Origin: Oscillospiraceae bacterium
GTDB lineage: Bacteria; Bacillota; Clostridia; Oscillospirales; Ruminococcaceae
Assembly (NCBI GenBank): GCA_029098085.1
Contig: JAQXNQ010000016.1
Span: 1-13,015, forward strand
Reading direction: 5' to 3'
Length of the DNA: 13,015 bases
This document shows positions 5,993 to 13,015 of this stretch, piece after piece. The translations under genes were made by a program, and so were the position numbers. The notes beneath the pieces were generated by a model. The model did no database searches and was not told where the DNA came from. It saw only the letters and a list, made by a program, of their open reading frames with translations. Position 1 is the first letter of the stretch, and the number at the start of each line of letters is the position of its first letter.

Positions 5993-7138
5993 ATGGATCA
6001 GCTCAGCTATATGATCGATATCCGCCGCCATCTGCACCGGCACCCCTGCCTGTCCGGCAAGGAAGAGGAGACCGCCGCCTGGCTGTCTGCCCGGCTGGAG
6101 GAGCTGGGGTATCGGCCCCGGATGGCGGCAGAGGGCACCGGACTGTACTGCGACCTTTCCGCCGGGGAAGGGAAGCCCTTCATCCTGCTGCGGGCGGATA
6201 TCGACGCCCTGCCGCTGCAGGAGCAGACGGGGCTGGCGTTCGCGTCCGAAACCCCCGGCGTCATGCACGCCTGCGCCCATGACGGCCACGCTGCCATGGT
6301 CATGGGCGCGGCCCGGGCTCTGCGGGAGGCGGGAGAACTGCCTTGCAGCGTCCGCTTCCTGTTCCAGCCGGCGGAGGAGGTGGGCGGCGGCGCGGCCCGG
6401 ATGATCGAAGAGGGCTGCCTGCCGGAGCATCTGGCCGCTGTCTTTGGCTGCCATATCTGGGCATCGGTGCCCAGCGGGGTGATCGGCCTGCGGCGGGGGA
6501 CGCTGATGGCCTCCAACGACCGGTTCACGGTGCGCTTTCTGGGACGCACTGCTCACTGCGCCATGCGCCGGGAGGGACGGGACGCCCTGCAGGCCGGTGC
6601 GAGGATGGCCACGCTGCTGGACCGGATTCCGGCGTCCCTGCCGCCGGAGGAGGCAGCGCTGGTCTTTGTGGGAAAGCTGCAGGCGGGCAATGTCTACAAT
6701 GTGGTGGCTGACTGCTGCGAGCTGGAGGGAACGGTGCGCACCATGAGCGCTGCCGCCCGGGAGAAGGCGGAACAGGAGCTGAAACGGACGGCAGAAGGTG
6801 TCGCTGCCCTCTGCGGTGTCAGGGCGGAGGTGGACTACAGCCGCCAGTATCCGCCCCTTGGCTGCGACGGCAGGGTGGTGGAGCGGCTGCTGGAGCTGCT
6901 GCCCGGAGCGGAGGCGCTGCAGGCTCCCTTCCTGACGGCGGAGGACTTCGCCTTCTTTACCGAACAGGCCCCCGGTGCCATGCTGCTGCTGGGCTGCCGG
7001 GACGAAAGCCACCCTGAGCCGCTGCACAGCGCGGCCTTTACCTTCGACGAAGCGCTGCTGGCGAAGGGCTGCGACGCCTTCTGCCGGATCGCCCGGGAGG
7101 ACTGGGGAAGGTACCTGTCCGCCGGACGCTGCTTATAA
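5993..7138 (+). CDS. M20D-family amidohydrolase (N-acyl amino acid / hippurate hydrolase type)
   Basis: With the start at 5993 the protein has 381 aa, the normal size for M20D metallo-hydrolases, which remove acyl groups from N-acylated amino acids and related amides in the cytosol. The metal-site pattern is complete: HACAHDGH (Cys94, His96; His99 nearby), QPAEE (Glu128, Glu129), GCHIW (His154) and PLHS (His345). RRHLHRHP at 11-18, the dimerisation-domain segment FTVRFLGRTAHCAM and TAEDFAFF also fit. The canonical HACGHDGH has Gly where this protein has Ala95. The frame is open back to an ATG at 5885, three bases after the upstream stop with GGAG nine bases before it; that would add 36 charged, non-family residues encoding the hairpin, so I prefer 5993. 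As last gene of the operon it may deacetylate the amino-sugar or peptide products, but substrate cannot be read from sequence. Confidence 0.85.
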   Translation: MDQLSYMIDIRRHLHRHPCLSGKEEETAAWLSARLEELGYRPRMAAEGTGLYCDLSAGEGKPFILLRADIDALPLQEQTGLAFASETPGVMHACAHDGHAAMVMGAARALREAGELPCSVRFLFQPAEEVGGGAARMIEEGCLPEHLAAVFGCHIWASVPSGVIGLRRGTLMASNDRFTVRFLGRTAHCAMRREGRDALQAGARMATLLDRIPASLPPEEAALVFVGKLQAGNVYNVVADCCELEGTVRTMSAAAREKAEQELKRTAEGVAALCGVRAEVDYSRQYPPLGCDGRVVERLLELLPGAEALQAPFLTAEDFAFFTEQAPGAMLLLGCRDESHPEPLHSAAFTFDEALLAKGCDAFCRIAREDWGRYLSAGRCL

Positions 7139-7212
7139 AGAGAAATCCATGCGGGACGGAGAAAAGCCGGATTGCCTGCTGCCTGTGGCCGGGTCTGCCT
7201 CCCTCTGCATGC

Positions 7213-7256
7213 CCCCGGTTTCCCTTGCGGAAACCGGGGACTTTTCTGTCTTCAGA
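7213..7256 (+). terminator. Strong intrinsic terminator of the GH20-M20 operon
   Basis: CCCCGGTTTCC (7213-7223) and GGAAACCGGGG (7229-7239) form a perfect 11-bp stem with a CTTGC loop, followed by ACTTTTCTGTCTT. It lies about 75 bases after the M20 stop and about 80 bases before the next promoter, so the two plus-strand operons are separately transcribed. Confidence 0.9.
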
Positions 7257-7314
7257 CGGCTTTGCTGACAAAAAAGCTTATTTTTATCCGCAAAAGACTG
7301 CAAAAACCTGTGTA

Positions 7315-7332
7315 TTGTGAATTGCTTCACAG
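7315..7332 (+). promoter_or_regulatory. Rex operator (ROP-like site) over the purB promoter
   Basis: TTGTGAA-TTGC-TTCACAG is an 18-bp inverted repeat with six perfect pairs per arm and a mismatch only at the outermost pair. It matches the established low-GC Gram-positive Rex consensus TTGTGAA-N4-TTCACAA at all but the last base. The -35 hexamer TTGCTT (7322-7327) lies in its centre, so bound Rex would block RNA polymerase. The rex gene itself ends the same operon at 12474 onward. Confidence 0.85.
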
Positions 7333-7350
7333 AAGGTTTTATGGTACAAT
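7322..7350 (+). promoter_or_regulatory. Promoter of the purB-acn-icd-rex operon
   Basis: TTGCTT (7322-7327), a 17-base spacer and TACAAT (7345-7350) form a sigma-A-type promoter, with TGG before the -10 giving an extended -10. Transcription would start near 7357, leaving a leader of about 60 bases that includes a small CCCG/CGGG stem near 7381-7392 and a GAAAGGA ribosome site before purB. Confidence 0.8.
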
Positions 7351-7417
7351 AAAGAATCATGGATGTTTATCAGGATAATGCCCGCCTGCGGGACGCAAAA
7401 GAGAAAGGAACCTGACT

Positions 7418-8848
7418 ATGTATCAAAGCTACGAAAGCCCCTTTGGCACCCGGTATGCCAGTGAGGAAATGCAGTATCTTTTTTCTGCCGACAAAAAGTT
7501 CAAGACCTGGAGAAGGCTCTGGATCGCCCTGGCCCGGGCGGAGCACAAGCTGGGCCTGCCCATCACGGAGGAGCAGATCGCCGAGCTGGAGGCCCATGCC
7601 GATGACATCAACTATGAAGTGGCCGAGGAGCGGGAGCGTCTGGTCCGCCACGACGTCATGAGCCATGTCTACGCTTACGGCGTGCAGTGCCCGAACGCCA
7701 AGGGCATCATCCACCTGGGCGCCACCTCCTGCTATGTGGGAGACAACACCGACATCATCATCCTGCGGGACGCCCTGCAGGTGGTGCGCCGCAAGATCCT
7801 CAATGTGCTGGCCAACCTCGCTAAATTCGCTGAGGAATACAAGAGTCTGCCCTGCCTGGCCTACACCCATCTGCAGCCCGCCCAGCTGACCACCGTGGGC
7901 AAGCGGGCCACCCTCTGGATGAACGAGCTGCTGTACGACCTGGACGAGATCGACTACCGGATCAGGAACCTGAAGCTGCTGGGCTCCAAGGGCACCACCG
8001 GTACCCAGGCCAGCTTTGTGGAGCTGTTTGAGGGCGACACCGCCAAGATCAAGCAGATGGACGCCTATATCTGCGAGGAGATGGGCTTTGACGGCGTGGT
8101 GCCGGTGTCCGGTCAGACCTACTCCAGAAAGATCGACGCCGCCGTGCTGGCCACCCTGTCCGGCGTGGCGCAGAGCACCTCCAAGTTCTCCAATGACCTG
8201 CGGATTCTGCAGAACTTCAAGGAGATGGAGGAGCCCTTCGAGAAGAACCAGATCGGTTCCTCCGCCATGCCCTACAAGCGCAATCCCATGCGCAGCGAGC
8301 GGATCACCTCCCTGTCCCGCTATGTGATCACCGACAGCCTGAACCCTGCCTTCACCTCTGCCACCCAGTGGTTCGAGCGGACGCTGGACGATTCCGCCAA
8401 CAAGCGCATCGCCGTGGCCGAGGCCTTCCTGGCGGTGGATTCCATCCTGAACATCATGCTCAACGTCACCTCCGGTCTGGTGGTCTATCCCAAGGTCGTT
8501 ACCGCCCGGGTTATGAAGGAGCTGCCCTTTATGGCCACCGAAAACATCATGATGCAGGCCGTCAAGAAGGGCGGCGACCGTCAGGAGCTCCACGAGCGGC
8601 TGCGGCAGCACTCCCAGGCGGCGGCCCGGGTGGTCAAGGAAGAGGGCGGCGAGAACGACCTCATCGACCGGGTCTGCGCCGACCCGCTGTTCAACCTGAC
8701 CCGTGAGGAAATCCTCAGCGAGATGCAGCCCATCCACTTTGTGGGCCGGGCTCCCGAGCAGGTGGACGAGTTCCTGCAGGACTGCGTAAACCCCATTCTG
8801 GAAGCAAACCGTGACCTGCTGGGTGAAACCGCCTCGCTGAAGGTCTGA
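7418..8848 (+). CDS. purB: Adenylosuccinate lyase
   Basis: The gene encodes 476 aa, a normal length. The enzyme cleaves adenylosuccinate to AMP and fumarate and SAICAR to AICAR plus fumarate in purine synthesis. It belongs to the fumarase/aspartase superfamily, whose signature loop GSSAMPYKRNP is at residues 280-290 and carries the catalytic serine. Further active-site segments are RHDVMSH (His79), GATSCYVGDNTD (101-112) and THLQPAQ (His151). The N-terminus MYQSYESPFGTRYAS is typical of clostridial PurB. The start has GAAAGGA eight bases upstream. It is the first gene of an operon with an aconitase-family hydratase, isocitrate dehydrogenase and rex, under a Rex operator. Its fumarate product connects to the same central metabolism, but why a purine gene leads a redox operon is not evident from sequence. 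Confidence 0.95.
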   Translation: MYQSYESPFGTRYASEEMQYLFSADKKFKTWRRLWIALARAEHKLGLPITEEQIAELEAHADDINYEVAEERERLVRHDVMSHVYAYGVQCPNAKGIIHLGATSCYVGDNTDIIILRDALQVVRRKILNVLANLAKFAEEYKSLPCLAYTHLQPAQLTTVGKRATLWMNELLYDLDEIDYRIRNLKLLGSKGTTGTQASFVELFEGDTAKIKQMDAYICEEMGFDGVVPVSGQTYSRKIDAAVLATLSGVAQSTSKFSNDLRILQNFKEMEEPFEKNQIGSSAMPYKRNPMRSERITSLSRYVITDSLNPAFTSATQWFERTLDDSANKRIAVAEAFLAVDSILNIMLNVTSGLVVYPKVVTARVMKELPFMATENIMMQAVKKGGDRQELHERLRQHSQAAARVVKEEGGENDLIDRVCADPLFNLTREEILSEMQPIHFVGRAPEQVDEFLQDCVNPILEANRDLLGETASLKV

Positions 8849-8867
8849 GCAAAGCCCATGATATAAA

Positions 8868-8887
8868 GCGGGAAAGTCCTGTCCCGC
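8868..8887 (+). repeat. Small hairpin in the purB-aconitase gap
   Basis: GCGGGA (8868-8873) and TCCCGC (8882-8887) form a 6-bp stem with an 8-base loop in the 62-base gap between the genes. It lacks a T-run and is followed at once by the ribosome site of the next gene. An mRNA processing or stability element is possible; termination is unlikely. Confidence 0.35.
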
Positions 8888-8910
8888 GCTGTTATAAAGG
8901 AGGAAATCAA

Positions 8911-11172
8911 GTGATTGAACTGAGAGAATCCGGCGTTTATCTGGTGGACGGAAAGGTGATCCCGGCAGGGGCTTCGGCCGACCTGCCCGCCCCCGCCGAC
9001 GCCAGAGAAAACACCATGGCCTACAGCATCATGCGCTCCCACGACAAGTCGCGGGATCCCAAAAAGATGCGGCTGAAATTCGACGCCCTCATGTCCCACG
9101 ACATCACCTATGTGGGCATCATCCAGACCGCCCGGGCCAGCGGCCTGCAGCGCTTCCCCATCCCCTATGCCATGACCAACTGCCACAACTCCCTCTGCGC
9201 CGTGGGCGGCACCATCAACGAGGACGACCATGTCTTCGGCCTGTCGGCAGCGAAGAAGTACGGCGGCATCTATGTGCCGGTCAACCAGTCGGTCATCCAT
9301 CAGTACGCCCGGGAGGAAATGGCCGGCTGCGGCAACATGATCCTCGGCTCGGACAGCCATACCCGCTACGGCGCCATCGGCTGCATGGGCGTGGGCGAGG
9401 GCGGCCCTGAGCTGGTCAAGCAGCTGCTGGAGAACACCTATGACATCGACGCCCCTGAGGTGGTGCTGGTGTATCTGACCGGCGCGCCCCGTCACGGCGT
9501 CGGCCCCCACGACGTGGCCATCGCCCTCTGCGGCGCTGTCTTCGGACAGGGCTTTGTCACCAACCGGGTACTGGAATTCGCCGGCCCCGGCATCGGCAAT
9601 CTGTCGGTGGACTTCCGGCTGGGCATCGACGTCATGACCACCGAGACCGCCTGCCTGTCCTCCATCTGGGAGACCGACGAAAAGGTGGAGCAGTTCTACC
9701 GCGTCCACGGCAAGCCCGAGCGGTACAAAGCCCTCCATCCCGGCAAGACCGCCTATTACGACCGGATGATCGCCATCGACCTGTCCGAAATCGAGCCCAT
9801 GATCGCGCTGCCCTTCCATCCCTCCATGGCCTATACCATCCGGGAGCTGCAAAGTGACCCCTACACCATCCTCAAAAAGATCGAGGAGGAGGGCAATAAG
9901 AAATTCGGCGGCCAGGTGGAGATGCACCTGACCGATAAGATCCACGACGGCAAGGTGCTGGTGGATCAGGGCGTCATCGCCGGCTGCGCGGGCGGTTTGT
10001 TTGAGAATCTCTGCGAGGCGGCGGCGATCCTGAACGGCGGCTCTACCGGAAACGGAGACTTCGCCCTCAATGTCTATCCCGCTTCGGTGCCGGTCAGCAT
10101 GGCCGTCACCCGAAACGGCGTGGCGGCCACCCTGCTGGAGGCTGGCTGCATCATGAAGACCGCCTTCTGCGGCCCTTGTTTCGGTGCGGGGGATGTGCCT
10201 TCTCACAACGGCCTGTCCATCCGCCACACCACCCGCAACTTCCCCAATCGCGAGGGTTCCAAGCCCGGGCAGGGACAGATCGCCTCGGTGGCCCTGATGG
10301 ACGCCCGCTCCATCGCCGCCACGGCGAGAAACGGCGGCGTGCTGACCTCCGCTGCCGAGATCGACTACGAAGCTCCCAGAATGGAATACGTCTATGACGG
10401 TGAGATCTACAAAAAACGCTGCTACTACGGCTTCGGCAAGGCCGATCCCGATGCGCAGCTGAAGCTGGGTCCCAACATCACCGACTGGCCCAGGATGCAC
10501 CCGCTGCAGGACAATCTGCTGGTGCGGCTCTGCGCCGTCATCCGGGATCCCGTCACCACCACCGACGAGCTGATTCCCTCCGGCGAGACCTCGTCCTACC
10601 GTTCCAACCCCCTGAAGCTGTCCGAGTTTGCCCTGTCCCGCCGGGTGCCGGAGTATGTGGGCCTGTCCAAGGCCTGCAAGGCTCTGGAGGACGCCAGATG
10701 GGATGGGGAAGCGCCCACTGAGCTGCTGGAGGCGCTGGGCAAGGTGGTTTCCGACCCTGCCGAGACTCTGAAGCATACCACCTTCGGCTCCGGTGTCTTT
10801 GCCTGCCGCCCCGGCGACGGCTCCGCCCGGGAACAGGCCGCTTCCTGCCAGAAGGTGCTGGGCGGCTGCGCCAATATCGCCTACAGCTACGCCACCAAGC
10901 GCTACCGCTCCAACTGCATCAACTGGGGCATTCTGCCCTTCACCATCGATGAGAGCGAGCCCTTCGGTTACGAATCCGGCGACACCCTCTTCGTTCCCGG
11001 CATCCGGGAGGCCATCCGCACCGGTCAGGAGACCATCTCCGGCAAGATGATCGGCAAGGACGGCGTCCGGGACATCACCCTCTATGTCAAAGGCCTCACC
11101 GAGGATGAGAAGACCATCATCCTGGAGGGCTGTCTGATGAATTACTACGCTGCCGGGTACGGCAGGGACTGA
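8911..11172 (+). CDS. Aconitase-family hydratase (YbhJ-like), probable aconitase of this pathway
   Basis: The gene encodes 753 aa from a GTG start with an AAAGGAGG site eight bases upstream. Members of this family isomerise hydroxy-acids using a [4Fe-4S] cluster. Likely cluster ligands are Cys359 (IAGCAGG) and Cys420/Cys423 (FCGPCFG). GSDSHTRYG (146-154), NFPNREGS (443-450), SSYRSNP and the swivel-domain segment KRYRSNCINWGILPF also fit the superfamily. The length and divergent motifs (AGC instead of GSCTN) match E. coli YbhJ-type putative hydratases better than AcnA or AcnB. Placement directly before icd with a 20-base gap suggests it converts citrate to isocitrate in making 2-oxoglutarate, but a different substrate is possible. 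The nucleotide sequence shows no break. Regulation is expected through the Rex operator in front of purB. Family is sure; substrate is inference. Confidence 0.88.
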   Translation: MIELRESGVYLVDGKVIPAGASADLPAPADARENTMAYSIMRSHDKSRDPKKMRLKFDALMSHDITYVGIIQTARASGLQRFPIPYAMTNCHNSLCAVGGTINEDDHVFGLSAAKKYGGIYVPVNQSVIHQYAREEMAGCGNMILGSDSHTRYGAIGCMGVGEGGPELVKQLLENTYDIDAPEVVLVYLTGAPRHGVGPHDVAIALCGAVFGQGFVTNRVLEFAGPGIGNLSVDFRLGIDVMTTETACLSSIWETDEKVEQFYRVHGKPERYKALHPGKTAYYDRMIAIDLSEIEPMIALPFHPSMAYTIRELQSDPYTILKKIEEEGNKKFGGQVEMHLTDKIHDGKVLVDQGVIAGCAGGLFENLCEAAAILNGGSTGNGDFALNVYPASVPVSMAVTRNGVAATLLEAGCIMKTAFCGPCFGAGDVPSHNGLSIRHTTRNFPNREGSKPGQGQIASVALMDARSIAATARNGGVLTSAAEIDYEAPRMEYVYDGEIYKKRCYYGFGKADPDAQLKLGPNITDWPRMHPLQDNLLVRLCAVIRDPVTTTDELIPSGETSSYRSNPLKLSEFALSRRVPEYVGLSKACKALEDARWDGEAPTELLEALGKVVSDPAETLKHTTFGSGVFACRPGDGSAREQAASCQKVLGGCANIAYSYATKRYRSNCINWGILPFTIDESEPFGYESGDTLFVPGIREAIRTGQETISGKMIGKDGVRDITLYVKGLTEDEKTIILEGCLMNYYAAGYGRD

Positions 11173-11192
11173 GCGAGAAGGAGGAACTTCCC

Positions 11193-12404
11193 ATGGCCAA
11201 AATTCAGATGAAAACGCCTCTGGTGGAGATGGACGGCGACGAGATGACCCGTGTCCTCTGGAAGATGATCAAGGACACCCTGATCCTTCCCTATGTGGAC
11301 CTGAAAAGCGAGTACTACGACCTGGGCCTGCCCCACCGGGACGAGACCAATGACCAGGTGACCATCGACTCCGCCATGGCCACCAAAAAATACGGCGTGG
11401 CGGTCAAGTGCGCCACCATCACCCCCAACGCTGCCCGGATGCCCGAGTACGGCCTGAAGGAGATGTGGAAATCCCCCAACGGCACCATCCGCGCCCTGCT
11501 GGACGGCACCGTCTTCCGCGCCCCCATTCTGGTGGAGGGCATCAATCCCTATATCCCCGGCTGGAAAAAGCCCATCACCATCGCCCGTCATGCCTACGGC
11601 GATGTGTACAAGAACACCGAGATGACCGTCCCCGCCGGCTGCAAAGCGGAGCTGGTGGTCACCGACAGCGAGGGCAATGAAACGAGACAGCTGATCCATG
11701 ATTTTGCCACCTCCGGCATCATTCAGGGCCTGCACAACATCGACGCGTCCATTGAAAGTTTCGCCCGGGCCTGCATGAACTACGCCCTGGATCAGAAGCA
11801 GGATCTGTGGTTCGCCACCAAGGACACCATCTCCAAGAAGTACGACCACCGGTTCAAGGACATCTTCGCCGAAATCTACGAGGCAGAGTATAAGGAGAAA
11901 TTCGAGGCCGCCGGTATCGAGTACTTCTACACCCTCATCGACGACGCCGTCGCCCGGGTCATCCGGTCGGAGGGCGGCTATATCTGGGCCTGCAAGAACT
12001 ACGATGGCGACGTCATGTCCGACATGGTGGCCACCGCCTTCGGCAGCCTGTCCATGATGACCTCGGTGCTGGTCTCTCCCGATGGCGTGTATGAATACGA
12101 GGCCGCCCACGGCACGGTGCAGCGCCACTATTACAAGTACCTGAAGGGCGAGCGCACCTCCACCAACCCGGTGGCCACCATCTTCGCCTGGTCCGGCGCC
12201 TTCCGCAAGCGGGGCGAGCTGGACGGTCTGCCCGAGCTGTGCGCTTATGCCGACAAGCTGGAGCGGGCCACCATCCAGACCATCGAGGAGGGCGTCATGT
12301 CCGGCGACCTGGCGGCCCTGTCCACCATTCCCGGCAAGAAGGCCGTCTCCACCGAGGAGTTCATGGCCGCCATCGGAGAGCGTCTGGACGCGTTGATGGC
12401 ATAA
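11193..12404 (+). CDS. icd: NADP-dependent isocitrate dehydrogenase, eukaryote-like (type II) form
   Basis: The gene encodes 403 aa. It oxidises isocitrate to 2-oxoglutarate and CO2, making NADPH. It resembles the homodimeric cytosolic eukaryotic enzymes rather than E. coli Icd: SPNGTIR at 94-100, ARHAYGDVY with Arg132 and Tyr139, catalytic Lys210 and metal-binding aspartates in DGDVMSD (271-277) fall at almost the same numbering as in human IDH1. AAHGTVQRHY contains Arg311-His312, equivalent to the pair that gives NADP rather than NAD specificity. An AAGGAGGA site stands before the ATG, 20 bases after the aconitase-family gene, so the two are surely cotranscribed. With it they form the oxidative branch supplying 2-oxoglutarate for glutamate. 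A citrate synthase gene is not in the window. The second Arg132 position is intact, so normal activity is expected. Confidence 0.95.
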   Translation: MAKIQMKTPLVEMDGDEMTRVLWKMIKDTLILPYVDLKSEYYDLGLPHRDETNDQVTIDSAMATKKYGVAVKCATITPNAARMPEYGLKEMWKSPNGTIRALLDGTVFRAPILVEGINPYIPGWKKPITIARHAYGDVYKNTEMTVPAGCKAELVVTDSEGNETRQLIHDFATSGIIQGLHNIDASIESFARACMNYALDQKQDLWFATKDTISKKYDHRFKDIFAEIYEAEYKEKFEAAGIEYFYTLIDDAVARVIRSEGGYIWACKNYDGDVMSDMVATAFGSLSMMTSVLVSPDGVYEYEAAHGTVQRHYYKYLKGERTSTNPVATIFAWSGAFRKRGELDGLPELCAYADKLERATIQTIEEGVMSGDLAALSTIPGKKAVSTEEFMAAIGERLDALMA

Positions 12405-12411
12405 GACAGCG

Positions 12412-12445
12412 GCTTCCCCCGCTGAATATCCTTCGGCGGGGGAGC
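12412..12445 (+). terminator. GC hairpin between icd and rex, possible attenuator
   Basis: TCCCCCGC (12415-12422) pairs with GCGGGGGA (12436-12443), and GC pairs outside a one-base bulge extend the stem. The loop is 13 bases. No T-run follows, and the rex ribosome site begins about 15 bases later. It looks more like an attenuating or mRNA-processing stem than a full terminator, and could lower rex expression relative to icd. Confidence 0.5.
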
Positions 12446-12473
12446 TTCGGCACATAATAAGGAGTAAGTGATT

Positions 12474-13015
12474 ATGGCAAAAAGTGTTTCCCTGTCAGTC
12501 GTCCGGCGGCTCCCGCGGTATCACCGTTTTCTGAAGGAGCTGATGGCGGAGGGCGTCGTACGCATTTCGTCCGGCGACCTTTCCCGCAGAATGGGACTGA
12601 CCGCCTCCCAGATCCGGCAGGATCTGAACTGCTTCGGCGGCTTCGGACAGCAGGGCTACGGCTACAATGTCAAGGGGCTGCATGACGAGATCGGGCGGAT
12701 TCTGGGTCTGGGAAAACACCGCAGAGCCATTCTGCTGGGGGCCGGCAACCTGGGCCGGGCCATCAGCCAGCATATGGATTTCTCTTCCCGGGGCTTTGAG
12801 CTGGTGGGGGTATTCGACAGCAACCCCAGAATCGTCGGGGAGCAGGTGGGCGAGCTGACCATCCGGGACGCCGCCGAGCTGGTGCCCTTCTGCCAGGAAA
12901 TGAAGCCCACCGTGGCCATTCTCTGTATTCCCAAGGAGGCGGCTCACGATCTGGCCGGCGTGCTGGTAAAGCTGGGCGTCAGGGGCTTCTGGAATTTCAG
13001 TCACTATGATCTGAC
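12474..13015 (+). CDS. rex: Redox-sensing transcriptional repressor Rex (3' end cut by window)
   Basis: 180 complete codons are visible and the right edge cuts the gene; full Rex proteins are about 205-220 aa, so most is present. Rex is a homodimeric repressor that binds DNA when NADH is low and lets go when NADH rises. Residues 1-80 form the winged-helix domain: LSVVRRLPRYHRFLKEL, then ISSGDLSRRMGLTASQIRQDLNCFGGFGQQGYGYNV. From about residue 84 a Rossmann fold follows with the dinucleotide motif LLGAGNLGRAI, the acidic residue in VGVFDSNP and VAILCIPKEAA. FWNFSHYDL near the edge is typical of the C-terminal part. The ATG has AAGGAG ten bases upstream. Its predicted operator, TTGTGAA-N4-TTCACAG, lies in front of the first gene of this operon, so it should repress itself and the three metabolic genes. 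Confidence 0.95.
   Translation, partial: MAKSVSLSVVRRLPRYHRFLKELMAEGVVRISSGDLSRRMGLTASQIRQDLNCFGGFGQQGYGYNVKGLHDEIGRILGLGKHRRAILLGAGNLGRAISQHMDFSSRGFELVGVFDSNPRIVGEQVGELTIRDAAELVPFCQEMKPTVAILCIPKEAAHDLAGVLVKLGVRGFWNFSHYDL

Noticed and set aside
8581..10776. A 731-codon minus-strand open frame over purB and the aconitase-family gene
   Set aside because: Same explanation: antisense to two well-supported enzymes, repetitive composition and no family features.
1..13015. CRISPR arrays, insertion sequences, tRNA or rRNA genes, and phage genes
   Set aside because: I found no regularly spaced repeats, transposase or integrase motifs, or RNA gene signatures; composition is even across the window.

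Overview
The window is about 13 kb of GC-rich, tightly packed bacterial DNA. Strong AGGAGG-type ribosome binding sites, sigma-A-type promoters, a Rex regulator with a low-GC-type Rex operator and the gene families present all point to a Gram-positive anaerobe of the Clostridia. A gut Oscillospirales-type organism is my best guess. This is an inference from gene content and composition, as there is no rRNA or marker phylogeny here.

Region 1 (1-1824, minus strand): a membrane-anchored AraC/YesN-type regulator runs off the left edge. Upstream of it is an L,D-transpeptidase-like YkuD-domain gene with its own near-consensus promoter and a hairpin after its stop. The regulator appears to have lost the middle of the protein in frame, including the second membrane helix. 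Its best ribosome binding site points to an ATA codon.

Region 2 (2079-7256, plus strand): a four-gene operon with an extended -10 promoter in front and a strong intrinsic terminator behind. It encodes a GcnA-like GH20 beta-N-acetylhexosaminidase, a concanavalin/jelly-roll-fold protein of uncertain function, a divergent NodB-like (polysaccharide deacetylase superfamily) protein and an M20D amidohydrolase. None has an export signal, so the set looks like an intracellular route for taking apart imported N-acetylated amino-sugar glycans. No transporter is in view. A perfect 10-bp inverted repeat lies between a good Shine-Dalgarno sequence and the likely start of the M20 gene.

Region 3 (7315-13015, plus strand): purB (adenylosuccinate lyase), an aconitase-family hydratase of the YbhJ type, a eukaryote-like NADP-dependent isocitrate dehydrogenase, and rex (NADH-sensing repressor, cut by the right edge). 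The promoter in front of purB carries an 18-bp near-perfect Rex operator whose centre is the -35 box. The sequence therefore supports a closed loop: Rex made by the last gene would repress its own operon, tying the oxidative TCA branch to 2-oxoglutarate/NADPH and one purine-synthesis step to the NADH/NAD+ ratio. This is the most notable regulatory signal in the window.
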